DNA of 49,765 nt from Clostridiales bacterium (GCA_021203685.1 JAJQAS010000223.1:7207-56971); one strand, 5' to 3'; counted from the stretch's first letter, positions 33,430-42,913 are shown. The notes: a model not told the origin generated them from the letters alone. Made by a program: numbers and translations.

Positions 33430-33466
33430 GAGAATCATCATTCAAACAGAAAAAGGAGACGTGACG

Positions 33467-33712
33467 ATGGAGACAAGACTGGCGGTCATCGCCATTGTGG
33501 TGGAAAACCCCGACAGCGTGGAGGTGCTGAACGCCCTCCTGCATGAGTACGGCAGCGTTATCATCGGGCGGATGGGCATCCCCTACCACGCCAAGGGGGT
33601 CAACCTCATCAGCGTGGCGGTGGACGCGCCCATGGACGCTATCAGCACCCTGTCCGGTAAAATCGGGAGGCTGGAGGGCGTCAGCGCAAAGGTGGCCTAT
33701 TCAAGAGTTTAA
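33467..33712 (+). CDS. TM1266-type iron-only hydrogenase system regulator
   Basis: An 81-residue small protein with an ACT/NikR-like ferredoxin fold. TRLAVIAIVVENPDSVEVLN, then GSVIIGRMGIPYHAKGVNLISVAVDAP match the family annotated as iron-only hydrogenase system regulator, which lies beside hydEFG genes in many anaerobes. It has no DNA-binding domain, so the mode of action is unknown. AAAAAGGAG lies before ATG 33467. Its position between hydF and hydG supports the assignment. Confidence 0.85.
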   Translation: METRLAVIAIVVENPDSVEVLNALLHEYGSVIIGRMGIPYHAKGVNLISVAVDAPMDAISTLSGKIGRLEGVSAKVAYSRV

Positions 33713-33716
33713 CGAC

Positions 33717-33750
33717 AATGAGCAATTAGCAATGTGCAATGTGCAATGAT
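33717..33750. repeat. GCAAT-family repeat between the regulator gene and hydG
   Basis: GAGCAATTAGCAATGTGCAATGTGCAATG follows the preceding stop codon closely. It is related to the copies at 16619 and 26147. Confidence 0.55.
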
Positions 33751-33821
33751 TCGAGAAACCACCCAAAGAACATGATTTAGTTTATCCCCACATGTATTCA
33801 AAAAAGAAAGAGGAAAGCACT

Positions 33822-35243
33822 ATGGCAATCTACGATCCCAAATCCCTGAAAGCGGAAGAGTTCATCAACCACGAGGAAATTCTGGAGACCCTGGCCTATG
33901 CCGACGCCCACAAGGAGGACGCGGAACTCATCGACCAGATCATCGCCAAAGCCAAAGAGCTGAAAGGTCTGTCCCACCGGGACGCCTCCGTGCTGCTGGC
34001 CTGCACCCTGCCGGATAAAATCCAGCAGGTTTACGCCCTGGCGGAGCAGATCAAAAAGGACTTCTACGGCAACCGCATCGTGTTGTTTGCGCCGCTGTAC
34101 CTGTCCAACTACTGCGTCAACGGCTGCACCTACTGCCCCTACCACGCCATCAACAAGCACATTCCCCGGAAAAAACTCACCCAGGAGGAGATTCGTCAGG
34201 AGGTCATCGCCCTCCAGGACCTGGGCCATAAGCGGCTGGCCATCGAGTCCGGCGAGGACCCGGTGAATAACCCCATCGAGTACATTTTGGAGTCCATTAA
34301 GACCATTTACTCTGTCCACCACAAAAACGGCGATATCCGCCGGGTGAACGTCAACATCGCCGCCACCACCGTGGAGAATTACCGCAAGTTGAAAGAAGCG
34401 GGCATCGGCACCTACATCCTCTTCCAGGAGACCTACCACAAGGAATCCTATGAGAAGCTGCACCCCTGGGGTCCCAAGCACGACTACGCCTATCACACCG
34501 AGGCCATGGACCGGGCCATGGAAGGCGGCATCGACGACGTGGGGCTGGGCGTGCTGTTCGGTCTGGACAAATACCGCTATGAGTTCGCGGGTATCCTGAT
34601 GCACGCCGAGCACCTGGAAGCCGCCCAGGGCGTCGGCCCCCACACCATCTCCGTCCCCCGTATCTGCCCGGCGGACGACATCGACCCCAGCACCTTCTCC
34701 AACGCCATCGACAACGACACCTTCGCCAAAATCGTGGCCTGCATCCGTGTTGCCGTCCCCTACACCGGGATGATCATCTCCACCCGCGAGAGCCAGAGTA
34801 CCAGAGAGCGGGTGTTGCACCTTGGCATCTCCCAGATCTCCGGCGGCAGCCGCACCAGCGTGGGCGGCTACACCGAGGAGATCGCCCCGGAGGACACCGT
34901 GCAGTTCGACATCTCCGACCAGCGCAGCCTGGACGAGGTGGTGAAGTGGCTGATGGACATGGGCTATATCCCCAGCTTCTGCACCGCCTGCTACCGGGCG
35001 GGGCGCACCGGCGACCGGTTCATGGAGGTCTGCAAGTCCGGCGCCATTCAGAACTGCTGCCACCCCAACGCCCTGATGACCCTGAAAGAGTACCTCCAGG
35101 ACTACGCCACCCCCGCCACCCGCGAGGTGGGCCTCAAGCTCATCCAGAAGGAGCTGGCCAACATCCCCAACGAGAAGGTGCGGGCCATCACCGTCCAGCA
35201 CCTGGCGGACATCGAGAACGGCCAGCGGGATTTCCGTTTCTGA
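33822..35243 (+). CDS. hydG: [FeFe] hydrogenase maturation radical SAM tyrosine lyase HydG
   Basis: Cleaves tyrosine to make the CO and CN ligands of the H-cluster; 473 residues, the usual length. The radical SAM cluster motif is CVNGCTYC (CxxxCxxC, about residue 95). The auxiliary C-terminal cluster ligands are CTAC and, 22 residues later, a further Cys in KSGAIQNCCHP. IAATTVENYRKLKEAGIGTY and GISQISGGSRTSVGGY are family blocks. AGAGGAAAG precedes ATG 33822. HydE and the hydrogenase itself are not in this window. Confidence 0.96.
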   Translation: MAIYDPKSLKAEEFINHEEILETLAYADAHKEDAELIDQIIAKAKELKGLSHRDASVLLACTLPDKIQQVYALAEQIKKDFYGNRIVLFAPLYLSNYCVNGCTYCPYHAINKHIPRKKLTQEEIRQEVIALQDLGHKRLAIESGEDPVNNPIEYILESIKTIYSVHHKNGDIRRVNVNIAATTVENYRKLKEAGIGTYILFQETYHKESYEKLHPWGPKHDYAYHTEAMDRAMEGGIDDVGLGVLFGLDKYRYEFAGILMHAEHLEAAQGVGPHTISVPRICPADDIDPSTFSNAIDNDTFAKIVACIRVAVPYTGMIISTRESQSTRERVLHLGISQISGGSRTSVGGYTEEIAPEDTVQFDISDQRSLDEVVKWLMDMGYIPSFCTACYRAGRTGDRFMEVCKSGAIQNCCHPNALMTLKEYLQDYATPATREVGLKLIQKELANIPNEKVRAITVQHLADIENGQRDFRF

Positions 35244-35265
35244 GTTCCAATTTTATTGCAACCGA

Positions 35266-35310
35266 TGCCCGGAGGAGAGCGAATCGCCCTTCTCCGGGCG
35301 ATTTCTGTCC
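35266..35310 (+). terminator. Terminator after hydG
   Basis: GCCCGGAG-GAGAGCGAATCGCCC-TTCTCCGGGC forms a long stem with a GATTTC tail. Confidence 0.65.
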
Positions 35311-35384
35311 TTTGCGGGAAAAGGGATGGAAAACGCCGCCTTAATGCGATATAATAAGAGAAAAAAACGACATGGAGGGGTATT

Positions 35385-36638
35385 ATGCGATTCTTTCACC
35401 TGGCTGACCTGCACCTGGGCAAGTCCCTTTACGGCTACTCCCTCATCGACGAGGGAGACCAGCCCTATTGGGTGGACCGGCTGCTGGAGGCGGCGGACGA
35501 GTTCCGCCCCGACGCGGTGGTCATCGCGGGGGACGTGTATGACCGGGCGGTGCCTCCCAAGGAGGCGGTGGAGCTGTTGGACCGGCTGCTGACCGCCCTC
35601 TCCCGGCGGAACATCCCCGTGCTGATGGTGGCGGGAAACCACGACTCCGGCCCCCGGCTGGCCTTCGCCAGCGGCCTGCTGGAGCGGGAGGGGGTCTACA
35701 TCGCCGGGGAGTGCCAAAAGGAGCTGCCACAGGTGAGGCTGGAGGACGAATACGGCCCCGTGACCTTCTGGCTGATGCCCTACCTGTTCCCGGCGGCGGT
35801 GCGCTTCGCTCTGGGCCGGGAGGATCTGACCGGCTACGACCAGGCGGTGCGCGCCCTGCTGGAGATGCAGCCCATCGACCCTGCACGGCGGAATGTGTTG
35901 GTGGCCCACCAGTTCGTCGTCTCCGGCGGCGCGGAGCCGGAGCGGGACGGCTCCGAGACCGCTGTGGGCGGCGTGGGTCAGGTGGACGCGGAGGCGTTCG
36001 CCGCCTTTGATTACGTGGCCCTGGGCCACATCCACGGCGCCCAGAAAATTGGTCGGGAGACGGTGCGCTACGGCGGCTCGCCGCTGCCCTATAGCTTCTC
36101 CGAGGTGGGCCAGCACAAGGGGGTGACCCTTGTGGAGCTGGGGGAGAAGGGACAGGTGGCGTTTCAGCTCATCGAACTGCCCACCCTCCACCGGATGCGC
36201 CAGGTGAAAGGGACGCTGGAGGAGCTGCTCGCCCTGGGCACAGAGGACACCTCCCTCCGGGAGGACTACCTGCGGACGGTGCTGACCGACGTGCAGATGC
36301 CCCCCCGCGCTATGGAGCGGCTGCGGGCGGTGTATCCAAACCTGATGGAGGTGACGCGGGAACTGCCACAAACGGCCCAACGGGCCGCCGGACGGACGGC
36401 CCAGGTGAAGGAACGGCCCCTGGAGGAGTTGTTCCGGGACTTTTACACCCATCAGGCAGGGGAAATTCCCGACCAGGCCCAGGCGGAGCTGGCGGCCTTC
36501 GCTGCGGAGCAGGCCCGACAGGGAACGCTGCCGGAGCTGCGCCGGGGAGAGAGCACAGATCAAGATACGCTGGCGCTGGTGGAATTCGCCCTGCGCCGAT
36601 TCGGAGAGGAGGAACAGGGATGCGACCCGAAAAACTGA
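35385..36638 (+). CDS. sbcD: DNA double-strand break exonuclease subunit SbcD (Mre11-like)
   Basis: The nuclease of the SbcCD complex, which opens hairpins and resects blocked DNA ends. 417 residues. The metallophosphoesterase motifs are complete: HLADLHLGKSL (about 5), VIAGDVYDRAVPP (about 47), VAGNHDSGPRL (about 83), VAHQFVVSGG (about 173) and LGHIHGAQKI (about 218). GGAGGGG lies 7 nt before ATG 35385. The last 19 bp overlap sbcC, so the two subunits are translationally coupled. A TATAAT at 35350-35355 is a possible -10 with no clear -35. Confidence 0.95.
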   Translation: MRFFHLADLHLGKSLYGYSLIDEGDQPYWVDRLLEAADEFRPDAVVIAGDVYDRAVPPKEAVELLDRLLTALSRRNIPVLMVAGNHDSGPRLAFASGLLEREGVYIAGECQKELPQVRLEDEYGPVTFWLMPYLFPAAVRFALGREDLTGYDQAVRALLEMQPIDPARRNVLVAHQFVVSGGAEPERDGSETAVGGVGQVDAEAFAAFDYVALGHIHGAQKIGRETVRYGGSPLPYSFSEVGQHKGVTLVELGEKGQVAFQLIELPTLHRMRQVKGTLEELLALGTEDTSLREDYLRTVLTDVQMPPRAMERLRAVYPNLMEVTRELPQTAQRAAGRTAQVKERPLEELFRDFYTHQAGEIPDQAQAELAAFAAEQARQGTLPELRRGESTDQDTLALVEFALRRFGEEEQGCDPKN

Positions 36639-39600
36639 CCATGGCGGCCTTTGGCCCCTACGCCGGGGAGACCACGGTGGACTTCACCCAGCTGGGCAGC
36701 GGGCTTTACCTCATCTCCGGCAACACCGGCGCGGGGAAAACAACCCTGTTCGACGCCATTGTCTACGCCCTCTACGGCGTGGCCAGCGGCAGCGGGCGGA
36801 CGGCGGAGATGTTCCACAGCGACTATGTCGGTAAGCATGACCGCACCTGGGTAGAGCTGACTTTCACCCAGGGCGGGCGGCGGTTCAAGGTGAACCGGGA
36901 GTTCCGTTTCCCCAAAAAGCGGGACGGCAGCGTGGGCAAGCCCACCAAAAACGCCCTACTGGAGGAGGAGGGGAAGTCCCCCGGCACCCCCGCGGCCGCC
37001 GTCACCGCCCGCATCACCCCGCTGCCGGGGCTGGCCGCCACCCAGCCTCGGCAAATCGTCATGCTGGCCCAGGGGGAATTTCGCCGGTTCCTGGAGGCGG
37101 GCAGCGACGAGCGGGGCAGGATTCTGGGCCAGCTCTTTGACAACCGGCTGTATCTGGACTTCCAGCAGCGGTTGAAGCGGGGGGCGGACTGCCTGGAGGC
37201 CCGGCGGCAGGAGACCGAGCGGGAGATGAACCTGCGGCTGAGCACCCTCAGCCTCCCGGAAGACCTGACGGAGGAGCAGAGGGGATGCTTTGACCTCCAC
37301 CACCCCCAGCTGGAGGAGGCGTTGACCCAGCTGGAGGCCGGGGACCGGCAGGCGCTGGCGGCGCTGGACGGGGACATTCGCACCCAGGAGACCCGGCGGG
37401 AGCAGTTGCAGGCGCAAAAAACTCTGGCCCAGCAGCGGAACCAGCGGCTGGACGCACTGGAACAGTGCCGCCGGGAAGAATTTGCACTCCAGGCCCAGGC
37501 GGAGCCGATGGAGGCGCTGGCCCTCCGGATGGAACAGGGGAGAAAAGCCCTCCGGCTGGTGTTCCCCAGCGAGCGCGCCCTGGAGCAGACCCGGAGCCGA
37601 CTGCTCCAGACTCAGGGGGAGCTTACCGGATGGGCGAGCCAGCGGGAGCGGGAGACCCGCAAGTTCCACTCCTTGGAGCAGGAGTGCCAGCGCTGGCGGG
37701 AACAGACCCCCCAGATGGAGCGGCTGGGCCACCATATTCAGGCCATTGCTGAGGCGCTGTCCGACTATGACCGGCTGGAATCCGTGCAAAAGGCGCTGGA
37801 CAGCGCCAGCCGCCGCCTGGACGCCGTCCGGCAGAGCGAGACCCAGGCTCAGGAGGAAAAGCAAAAAATAGAATCCCAACAGGCCACGCTACAGGCCCAA
37901 CTGGAACCCCTCAAGGGGGCGGAAGTGACCTGTGTTCGGTTGACGGCGGAGCGGGAACAGGCCGACAGGCGGCTGAACCGCCTCACCGGGCTGGGAGACC
38001 AAATCGCAGAGTTGAAAACCGGGTTGGTTCAGGGGCAGACCCTGCGCCGCCGCCAGCAACAACAGCAGCAGCGGCTTCAGGCGGCGACAGAGCGGCGCAG
38101 TCACCTGTACGATGCTTTCTGGAATGGGCAAGCCGGCATCCTGGCGGAGCAGTTGGAGGAGACGCTGGCCCAGGACGGAGAGGGCGTTTGTCCCGTCTGC
38201 GGCGCCCGGCACCTACGGGGGAATCACCCGCCTTTTGCTCAGAAACCGGCGGAGACCCCCTCCCAGGAGGAGGTAAACCAGGCCGAAGCCGCCGCAAAGC
38301 GGGAACAGGAGAAAAACAACGCCCTGTTGGTGGATTTGAAAGAGAAAATCTCCGCATGGAAGGAGAAAAAAAGCAATGCCCTGTTGCTGGCGGCGGAGCT
38401 GTTCCCGGAAGCGCCGGACTGGGACACACTGGCCCAGCCGGGGTATTTGACTGAGGCAATTGCCCAGGGCAAAGCCGACCTGACCGCAGTGGAGACCGCT
38501 CTGCAAAAAGCGCAGGAGCAGCAGCGAATCAAAGAGACCACAGAGGCGGCGCTGCAAACCCTCCGCTCCCAGATGGAACAGGCAAATGCACGGCTGGAGG
38601 AGCAAACCGAAGTCTGTCGGAAGATGCAGGAGGAAGTCACCCGCCTGACCGCCCAGGCGGAGGAAGGGCGGCGGACACTGCCCTATCCCTCCCGGAAGGA
38701 AGCCCTGACGGAACAGGCAAAGCTGACCGCCCGGCGGAACCAGTGGCAGCGGGGACTGGAGCAGGCCCAGGCTGCACTGGACGAGAGCCAGCGGAAACTG
38801 GCGCGGCTGGCTGGTCTGCTGGAGACCGGGGAGACCCGGTTGACCGCCCAACAAAAGGAACTGGCAGCAGCAACCGCCCAGTTGGAGACGGCCTGGAAGG
38901 GCGCGGGGTTCCCGTCCCTGGCGGACTACCAGCGCTCGCTGGCCCCGGAGGGGCAGACCATCGACGAGGACTGGCTGACCGCCCAGGAGGCCCGGCTGAC
39001 CGACTACCAAAACCGCCGGCGGGACTGCGCCAACCGGCTCCGTTCCCTGGAGGAGGAGACCGCCGGTTGGGAGCGCAGCGACCTTGCGGCGTTGGACGGC
39101 GCGTTGCAGGGGCTGGAAAATCAACTCTCCGCCCAAAGGGAGGCCCGCGACCGGCAGTATCACCGGCGGCAGGCCAACCGGCAGGTGGCCCGTGGGGTGG
39201 CCCAGGGCCGGGCGGCGCTGCGCCGCATCGCCCCGGCGGAGCGGGAGCTGAAACGGCTGGCGCAGGTGGCCAACGGCCAGGACACCGCGCTTGGGCGATA
39301 CAGCTTTGACCGATATGTGCTCAGCGCCTTCTTTGAGGAGATCATCGCCCAGGCCAACTGCCATCTGGATGTGATGAGCGGCGGCAAATACAGCCTAGCC
39401 CGGCGGGAGACCGCCGACCGGAAAAACGGCGCGGCGGGGCTGGAGCTGGAGGTGTGGGACGCCTTCACCGGGGAGGCCCGGCGCACCCCGTCCCTCTCCG
39501 GCGGTGAGTCCTTCCAGGCGTCGCTGGCCCTGGCTCTGGGCCTTTCCGACGTGGTGCAGCAGCACGCCGGGGGCGTCCAGCTGGAGACCATGTTCATCGA

Positions 39601-39784
39601 CGAGGGCTTTGGCTCCCTGGACAACCAGGCCCTGGAAAAGGCCCTGGAGGTGCTGCGCCAGCTGGCCGGGGACAGCCGACAGGTGGGCATCATCTCCCAC
39701 GTGGAGAAGCTGGAGGAGTGCATTTCCCAGAAGATCCTGGTTCGGGGCGGCAGAAACGGCAGCACCATCGAATTGCAAATTTGA
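36620..39784 (+). CDS. sbcC: SbcC ATPase (Rad50-like)
   Basis: A 1054-residue SMC-like ATPase partner of SbcD. The Walker A motif GNTGAGKT is at 34-41. Long coiled coils (about 180-500 and 550-880) flank the zinc hook CPVC (C524 and C527), which dimerises two complexes. The ABC signature is LSGGESFQASLALALGLSD and Walker B is METMFIDEGFGSLD near the C terminus. It starts at ATG 36620 inside the end of sbcD. The length is in the normal range of the family and no disruption is visible. Confidence 0.96.
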   Translation: MRPEKLTMAAFGPYAGETTVDFTQLGSGLYLISGNTGAGKTTLFDAIVYALYGVASGSGRTAEMFHSDYVGKHDRTWVELTFTQGGRRFKVNREFRFPKKRDGSVGKPTKNALLEEEGKSPGTPAAAVTARITPLPGLAATQPRQIVMLAQGEFRRFLEAGSDERGRILGQLFDNRLYLDFQQRLKRGADCLEARRQETEREMNLRLSTLSLPEDLTEEQRGCFDLHHPQLEEALTQLEAGDRQALAALDGDIRTQETRREQLQAQKTLAQQRNQRLDALEQCRREEFALQAQAEPMEALALRMEQGRKALRLVFPSERALEQTRSRLLQTQGELTGWASQRERETRKFHSLEQECQRWREQTPQMERLGHHIQAIAEALSDYDRLESVQKALDSASRRLDAVRQSETQAQEEKQKIESQQATLQAQLEPLKGAEVTCVRLTAEREQADRRLNRLTGLGDQIAELKTGLVQGQTLRRRQQQQQQRLQAATERRSHLYDAFWNGQAGILAEQLEETLAQDGEGVCPVCGARHLRGNHPPFAQKPAETPSQEEVNQAEAAAKREQEKNNALLVDLKEKISAWKEKKSNALLLAAELFPEAPDWDTLAQPGYLTEAIAQGKADLTAVETALQKAQEQQRIKETTEAALQTLRSQMEQANARLEEQTEVCRKMQEEVTRLTAQAEEGRRTLPYPSRKEALTEQAKLTARRNQWQRGLEQAQAALDESQRKLARLAGLLETGETRLTAQQKELAAATAQLETAWKGAGFPSLADYQRSLAPEGQTIDEDWLTAQEARLTDYQNRRRDCANRLRSLEEETAGWERSDLAALDGALQGLENQLSAQREARDRQYHRRQANRQVARGVAQGRAALRRIAPAERELKRLAQVANGQDTALGRYSFDRYVLSAFFEEIIAQANCHLDVMSGGKYSLARRETADRKNGAAGLELEVWDAFTGEARRTPSLSGGESFQASLALALGLSDVVQQHAGGVQLETMFIDEGFGSLDNQALEKALEVLRQLAGDSRQVGIISHVEKLEECISQKILVRGGRNGSTIELQI

Positions 39785-39851
39785 ACCGCTGAAAATCCCA
39801 TTCTTTTGCCACAAAGCGACAGATTTGTCCCGTTGTCGCCGGGAAAGAGAC

Positions 39852-39881
39852 TTGACGGTGTCCGCGTGGATGCGCTACAAT
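39852..39881 (+). promoter_or_regulatory. Promoter of the TetR gene
   Basis: TTGACG (39852-39857), 18 bp, TACAAT (39876-39881). It lies 104 bp before the ATG. Confidence 0.6.
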
Positions 39882-39984
39882 AAACTAGAGAATTTGGATT
39901 TTTTCAGGGCGCGGGGCGACTGCAACGCCCCACCGCCCCAAATGCCGGGCAATATCTGCGAATCGGGGAAGGAGACGGCTGGAT

Positions 39985-40539
39985 ATGGCGGATTCCAACA
40001 TCACCAAACGAGCGCTTGCAATGGCGACGAAGGAGCTGATGGAACAGACGCCCTTCTCCAAAATCAGCGTGGGGGACATCTGCGAGAAGTGCGGCATGAA
40101 CCGCAAGAGTTTCTATTACCATTTCCGGGACAAATACGACCTGGTCAACTGGATCTTCGACGTGGAGTTTTTGCAGCTCACCGTCCAGCACGAGGAGGGT
40201 ATCCGCTGGGCGCTGCTGGGGGAGTTGTGCCGTTATTTTTACGACAACCGGGTCTTTTACCGCCGGGCGCTGGAGGTGAAAGGGCAGAACTCCTTTTCCG
40301 ACCACTTCCGGGAGATGCTCTCCCCGCTGCTGCGAGAGCTGCTGAGAAGGGTTCTGGCCGAGCCGAGGCAGATGGAATTTTACATCAATTTCTACTCTGA
40401 CGCTTTTATTTGTTCCCTGGAGCGGTGGCTCTCCAGCCGGGACTGTATGCCGCCGGAGCAGTTTGTGGAGCTGCTCCAATCCTGTGTGCTGACCCTGGCC
40501 GATTTGACCAAGCTGGAGGAGGGCGAAGAGCAGGTGTGA
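39985..40539 (+). CDS. TetR/AcrR family transcriptional regulator
   Basis: A 184-residue regulator. The N-terminal HTH is KISVGDICEKCGMNRKSFYY (about 26-45), followed by HFRDKYDLVNWIF, the pattern of TetR proteins related to DhaS. The all-helical C-terminal domain would hold ligand and dimer contacts. GGGAAGGAGA lies ahead of ATG 39985. No dha genes or transporter are adjacent; the nearest genes are sbcC upstream and a lipoprotein operon with its own promoter downstream, so the regulon is unknown. Confidence 0.88.
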   Translation: MADSNITKRALAMATKELMEQTPFSKISVGDICEKCGMNRKSFYYHFRDKYDLVNWIFDVEFLQLTVQHEEGIRWALLGELCRYFYDNRVFYRRALEVKGQNSFSDHFREMLSPLLRELLRRVLAEPRQMEFYINFYSDAFICSLERWLSSRDCMPPEQFVELLQSCVLTLADLTKLEEGEEQV

Positions 40540-40585
40540 CCCGCAGCGATTTACATTAAATTTCCATAAAAGCAGTACCGACGAT

Positions 40586-40614
40586 TTGACAGATACGCTG
40601 ATATGTGCTATTCT
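40586..40614 (+). promoter_or_regulatory. Promoter of the lipoprotein operon
   Basis: TTGACA (40586-40591), 17 bp, TATTCT (40609-40614). Confidence 0.75.
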
Positions 40615-40661
40615 GAATATAACAGAAATAGAAACCTTGTCAATGAATGGAGGTTCCTTTT

Positions 40662-41102
40662 ATGTGGAGATGGAAACGATTCCTTTGTGCCCTGTTGACC
40701 CCTGTGATTCTGCTTTCCCTCTCTGCCTGCGGCAGCTCTACGCAAACGACCATCGACCAATATGAGTGGACGCTGAACACCGTGCAGAGCGACAGCGACG
40801 GGGGAGAGGTGGTGGCCTGCGACGTGGACTACCTGGCCTCGTACCCCGCTGCGGCTGAGGTCAGCTTTTCCTGCGCCGCCCGCGAGGGCACACTTGTTTT
40901 GACCGACCACGCCAGCGGTCAGGTCTACAGCGGAACTTACGCCGAAGATACAGCGAATGCGGACAGCCTTCTTTACACCGTCCAGTTTGACGACAGCACG
41001 GGAAACGCGACCTCCGCGCTGACCAAGTATGCGGGCGGCGGCTCCGCCCCCACGTTGGTGCTCTCCGTTGACGGTTATACGATGTATTTCACCGGACAGT
41101 GA
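40662..41102 (+). CDS. Putative lipoprotein, unknown function
   Basis: 146 residues. The signal peptide ends in LLSLSAC with Cys23 as the lipid site. The mature part (about 120 residues) is beta-rich with alternating Thr/Ser/Asp and no recognised motif. GGAGG lies 8 nt before ATG 40662, preferred over an in-frame ATG 15 bp upstream. First gene of a three-gene operon encoding two lipoproteins and one membrane protein. Confidence 0.8.
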   Translation: MWRWKRFLCALLTPVILLSLSACGSSTQTTIDQYEWTLNTVQSDSDGGEVVACDVDYLASYPAAAEVSFSCAAREGTLVLTDHASGQVYSGTYAEDTANADSLLYTVQFDDSTGNATSALTKYAGGGSAPTLVLSVDGYTMYFTGQ

Positions 41103-41119
41103 AAGGGAGGAGAGACAGC

Positions 41120-41461
41120 ATGAAGCGATTCTTTTGTGTGTTTTTTGCCCTCGCCATTCTGCTTTCTCTGACCGCCTGCGGCGGCGAAACCACGGACAGA
41201 GTGACCTTCCGGGCCACGGTGTTGGAAGCCGACGAGAGCGGGTTTCTCGTGGAGCCGGTGGCGGGGAGCGCGGAGCTGAACAACTCTGACCGCATCGTGG
41301 TTCCCATGACGTCGATGGAGGCATCGCCTGAGCCGGAGGTGGGGGACACGCTGGAGATCGTCTACAACGGCGACATCGCGGAATCCTACCCCGCCCAAAT
41401 CAGCACCGTTTACAGCATCCGCGTTGTGGAAGAAGGAGACAGCGAACATGAAGAAGCATAA
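41120..41461 (+). CDS. Putative lipoprotein, small beta-barrel type
   Basis: 113 residues. The signal peptide MKRFFCVFFALAILLSLTAC has Cys20 in the lipobox. The mature part has TFRATVLEADESGFLVEPV and EPEVGDTLEIVYNGDI, a pattern like the small beta-barrel domains found in DUF3221-type lipoproteins; this is tentative. GGGAGGAGA lies ahead of ATG 41120. It starts 17 bp after the previous gene and overlaps the next by 14 bp. Confidence 0.8.
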   Translation: MKRFFCVFFALAILLSLTACGGETTDRVTFRATVLEADESGFLVEPVAGSAELNNSDRIVVPMTSMEASPEPEVGDTLEIVYNGDIAESYPAQISTVYSIRVVEEGDSEHEEA

Positions 41462-41645
41462 GAAAAAGAACGCCAAGCAGCAGCAAGATTTGGCCTTCGG
41501 GCTGCTGATTGGACTGCTCTTCGGCATTCCCATTGGCGTCTCGCAGAACAGTCCCGCCGTTGGCATTTCTATGGTCCTTTGTTTTGGACTGGCGCTCAGC
41601 TGTACCGGCGGGAAAAAGAAGAAAGCTGCCCAGCCGGAGGAATAA
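41448..41645 (+). CDS. Small membrane protein, 65 residues
   Basis: Begins with a lysine-rich segment (MKKHKKKNAKQQQ) followed by two hydrophobic helices, LAFGLLIGLLFGIPIGVS and PAVGISMVLCFGLALS, and a lysine-rich tail. Both ends should therefore be cytoplasmic. GAAGGAG lies before ATG 41448, inside the end of the upstream lipoprotein gene. Function is not known; the operon suggests an envelope role. Confidence 0.75.
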   Translation: MKKHKKKNAKQQQDLAFGLLIGLLFGIPIGVSQNSPAVGISMVLCFGLALSCTGGKKKKAAQPEE

Positions 41646-41721
41646 CGCCGGTTTGTGGCTTCAACGCGCATAAAATTTCCCTGCCCACACAACCTGCGAA
41701 CGAGAGAAAGGAAGGTTTTGC

Positions 41722-42909
41722 ATGAATTTTGTCTTTGTTTCCCCCCAGTTCCCCGACTGCTACCGCCACTTCTGCCAGCGGCTCAAGGGCAACGGCGTCA
41801 ATGTGCTGGGCATTGGCGACTGCCCCTATGCCCTGCTGCACCCGGAGCTGAAAGCCTCCCTGACCGAGTATTACAAGGTGGACACCATGGAGGACTACGA
41901 CCAGATGCTCCGGGCGGTGGCCTATTTCACCTTCCGCTACGGCAAAATCGACTATCTGGAGTCCAACAACGAGTACTGGATGGAGCAGGACGCCCGTCTG
42001 CGCCAGGACTTCCACATCACCAGCGGTCTCCAGCCGGAGGACATGCGGAAGTTCAAGAACAAATCCGCCATGAAAGCCTATTACGCGGCGGCGGGTATCC
42101 CCACCGCCCGGTATCACCTGCTGACCGACCGGCAGAGCGCCCTGGACTTCGCCCATTGGGTGGGGTATCCCCTGGTGGCAAAGCCCGACAACGGGGTGGG
42201 GGCCGCCGGGAACCGCACCCTCCGCTCGGATGAGGATCTGTGTCGACTCTTTGACATGGATTTAGGCTCTCAGTATATTTTGGAGGAGTTTGTCTCCGGG
42301 GATGTGTCCGCCTTTGACGGCATTGTCAACAGCAAGGGGGAAATCGTCTTTTGCGCCAACCATGTGACCACCATCTCCATTATGGACATGGTGCAGCACC
42401 ACGGCCCCATGTACTATTCCGTGCTGAAGGATGTTCCCTGGGACATGCTGGAGGCGGGGAAAGCGGTGCTGAAATCCTTCGGCCTGAAAAAGCGCAGCTT
42501 CCACCTGGAGTTCTTCCGGCTCACCGAGGCCAAGGAGGGGCTGGGCAACGTGGGAGACATCGTGGGCCTGGAGGTCAACATGCGCCCCGCCGGAGGCTAC
42601 ACCCCGGACATGATCAACTACGCCACCAGCGCCGACTATTACCAGCTGTGGGCGGATATGATTTGCTACGACGAACCCCGCCACGGCTACGACGGTCAGC
42701 GATACTACTGCGCCTACATTGGCCGGTGGGATGAGAAGCGCTACCGCCACTCCCACGACGACATCTGCCAGCGGTACGGCTGGCGCATCAAGGACTCTGG
42801 CCGCCTGACCGGTATCCTGGAGGGGACGATGGGGGATGACTTTTTCATCGGCGTGGCAGACACCGCCGAGGCCAGAGACGAGATGATCGGGTATATGCTG
42901 GAGGAATAA
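41722..42909 (+). CDS. ATP-grasp family ligase
   Basis: A 395-residue cytosolic enzyme of the ATP-grasp (carbamoyl-phosphate-synthase-like) group. Seen are an N-terminal preATP-grasp Rossmann part (FVFVSPQFPDCYRHF), the ATP-binding segment YPLVAKPDNGVGAAGNRTL (about 152-170), LEEFVSGD (about 190) and the metal/ATP-site block VGLEVNMRPAGGYTPDMI (about 285). It would join a carboxylate to an amine or thiol via an acyl phosphate. The gene stands alone after a GAGAGAAAGGAAGG site; no peptide or cofactor pathway neighbours reveal its substrate. Confidence 0.87.
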   Translation: MNFVFVSPQFPDCYRHFCQRLKGNGVNVLGIGDCPYALLHPELKASLTEYYKVDTMEDYDQMLRAVAYFTFRYGKIDYLESNNEYWMEQDARLRQDFHITSGLQPEDMRKFKNKSAMKAYYAAAGIPTARYHLLTDRQSALDFAHWVGYPLVAKPDNGVGAAGNRTLRSDEDLCRLFDMDLGSQYILEEFVSGDVSAFDGIVNSKGEIVFCANHVTTISIMDMVQHHGPMYYSVLKDVPWDMLEAGKAVLKSFGLKKRSFHLEFFRLTEAKEGLGNVGDIVGLEVNMRPAGGYTPDMINYATSADYYQLWADMICYDEPRHGYDGQRYYCAYIGRWDEKRYRHSHDDICQRYGWRIKDSGRLTGILEGTMGDDFFIGVADTAEARDEMIGYMLEE

Positions 42910-42913
42910 TATA

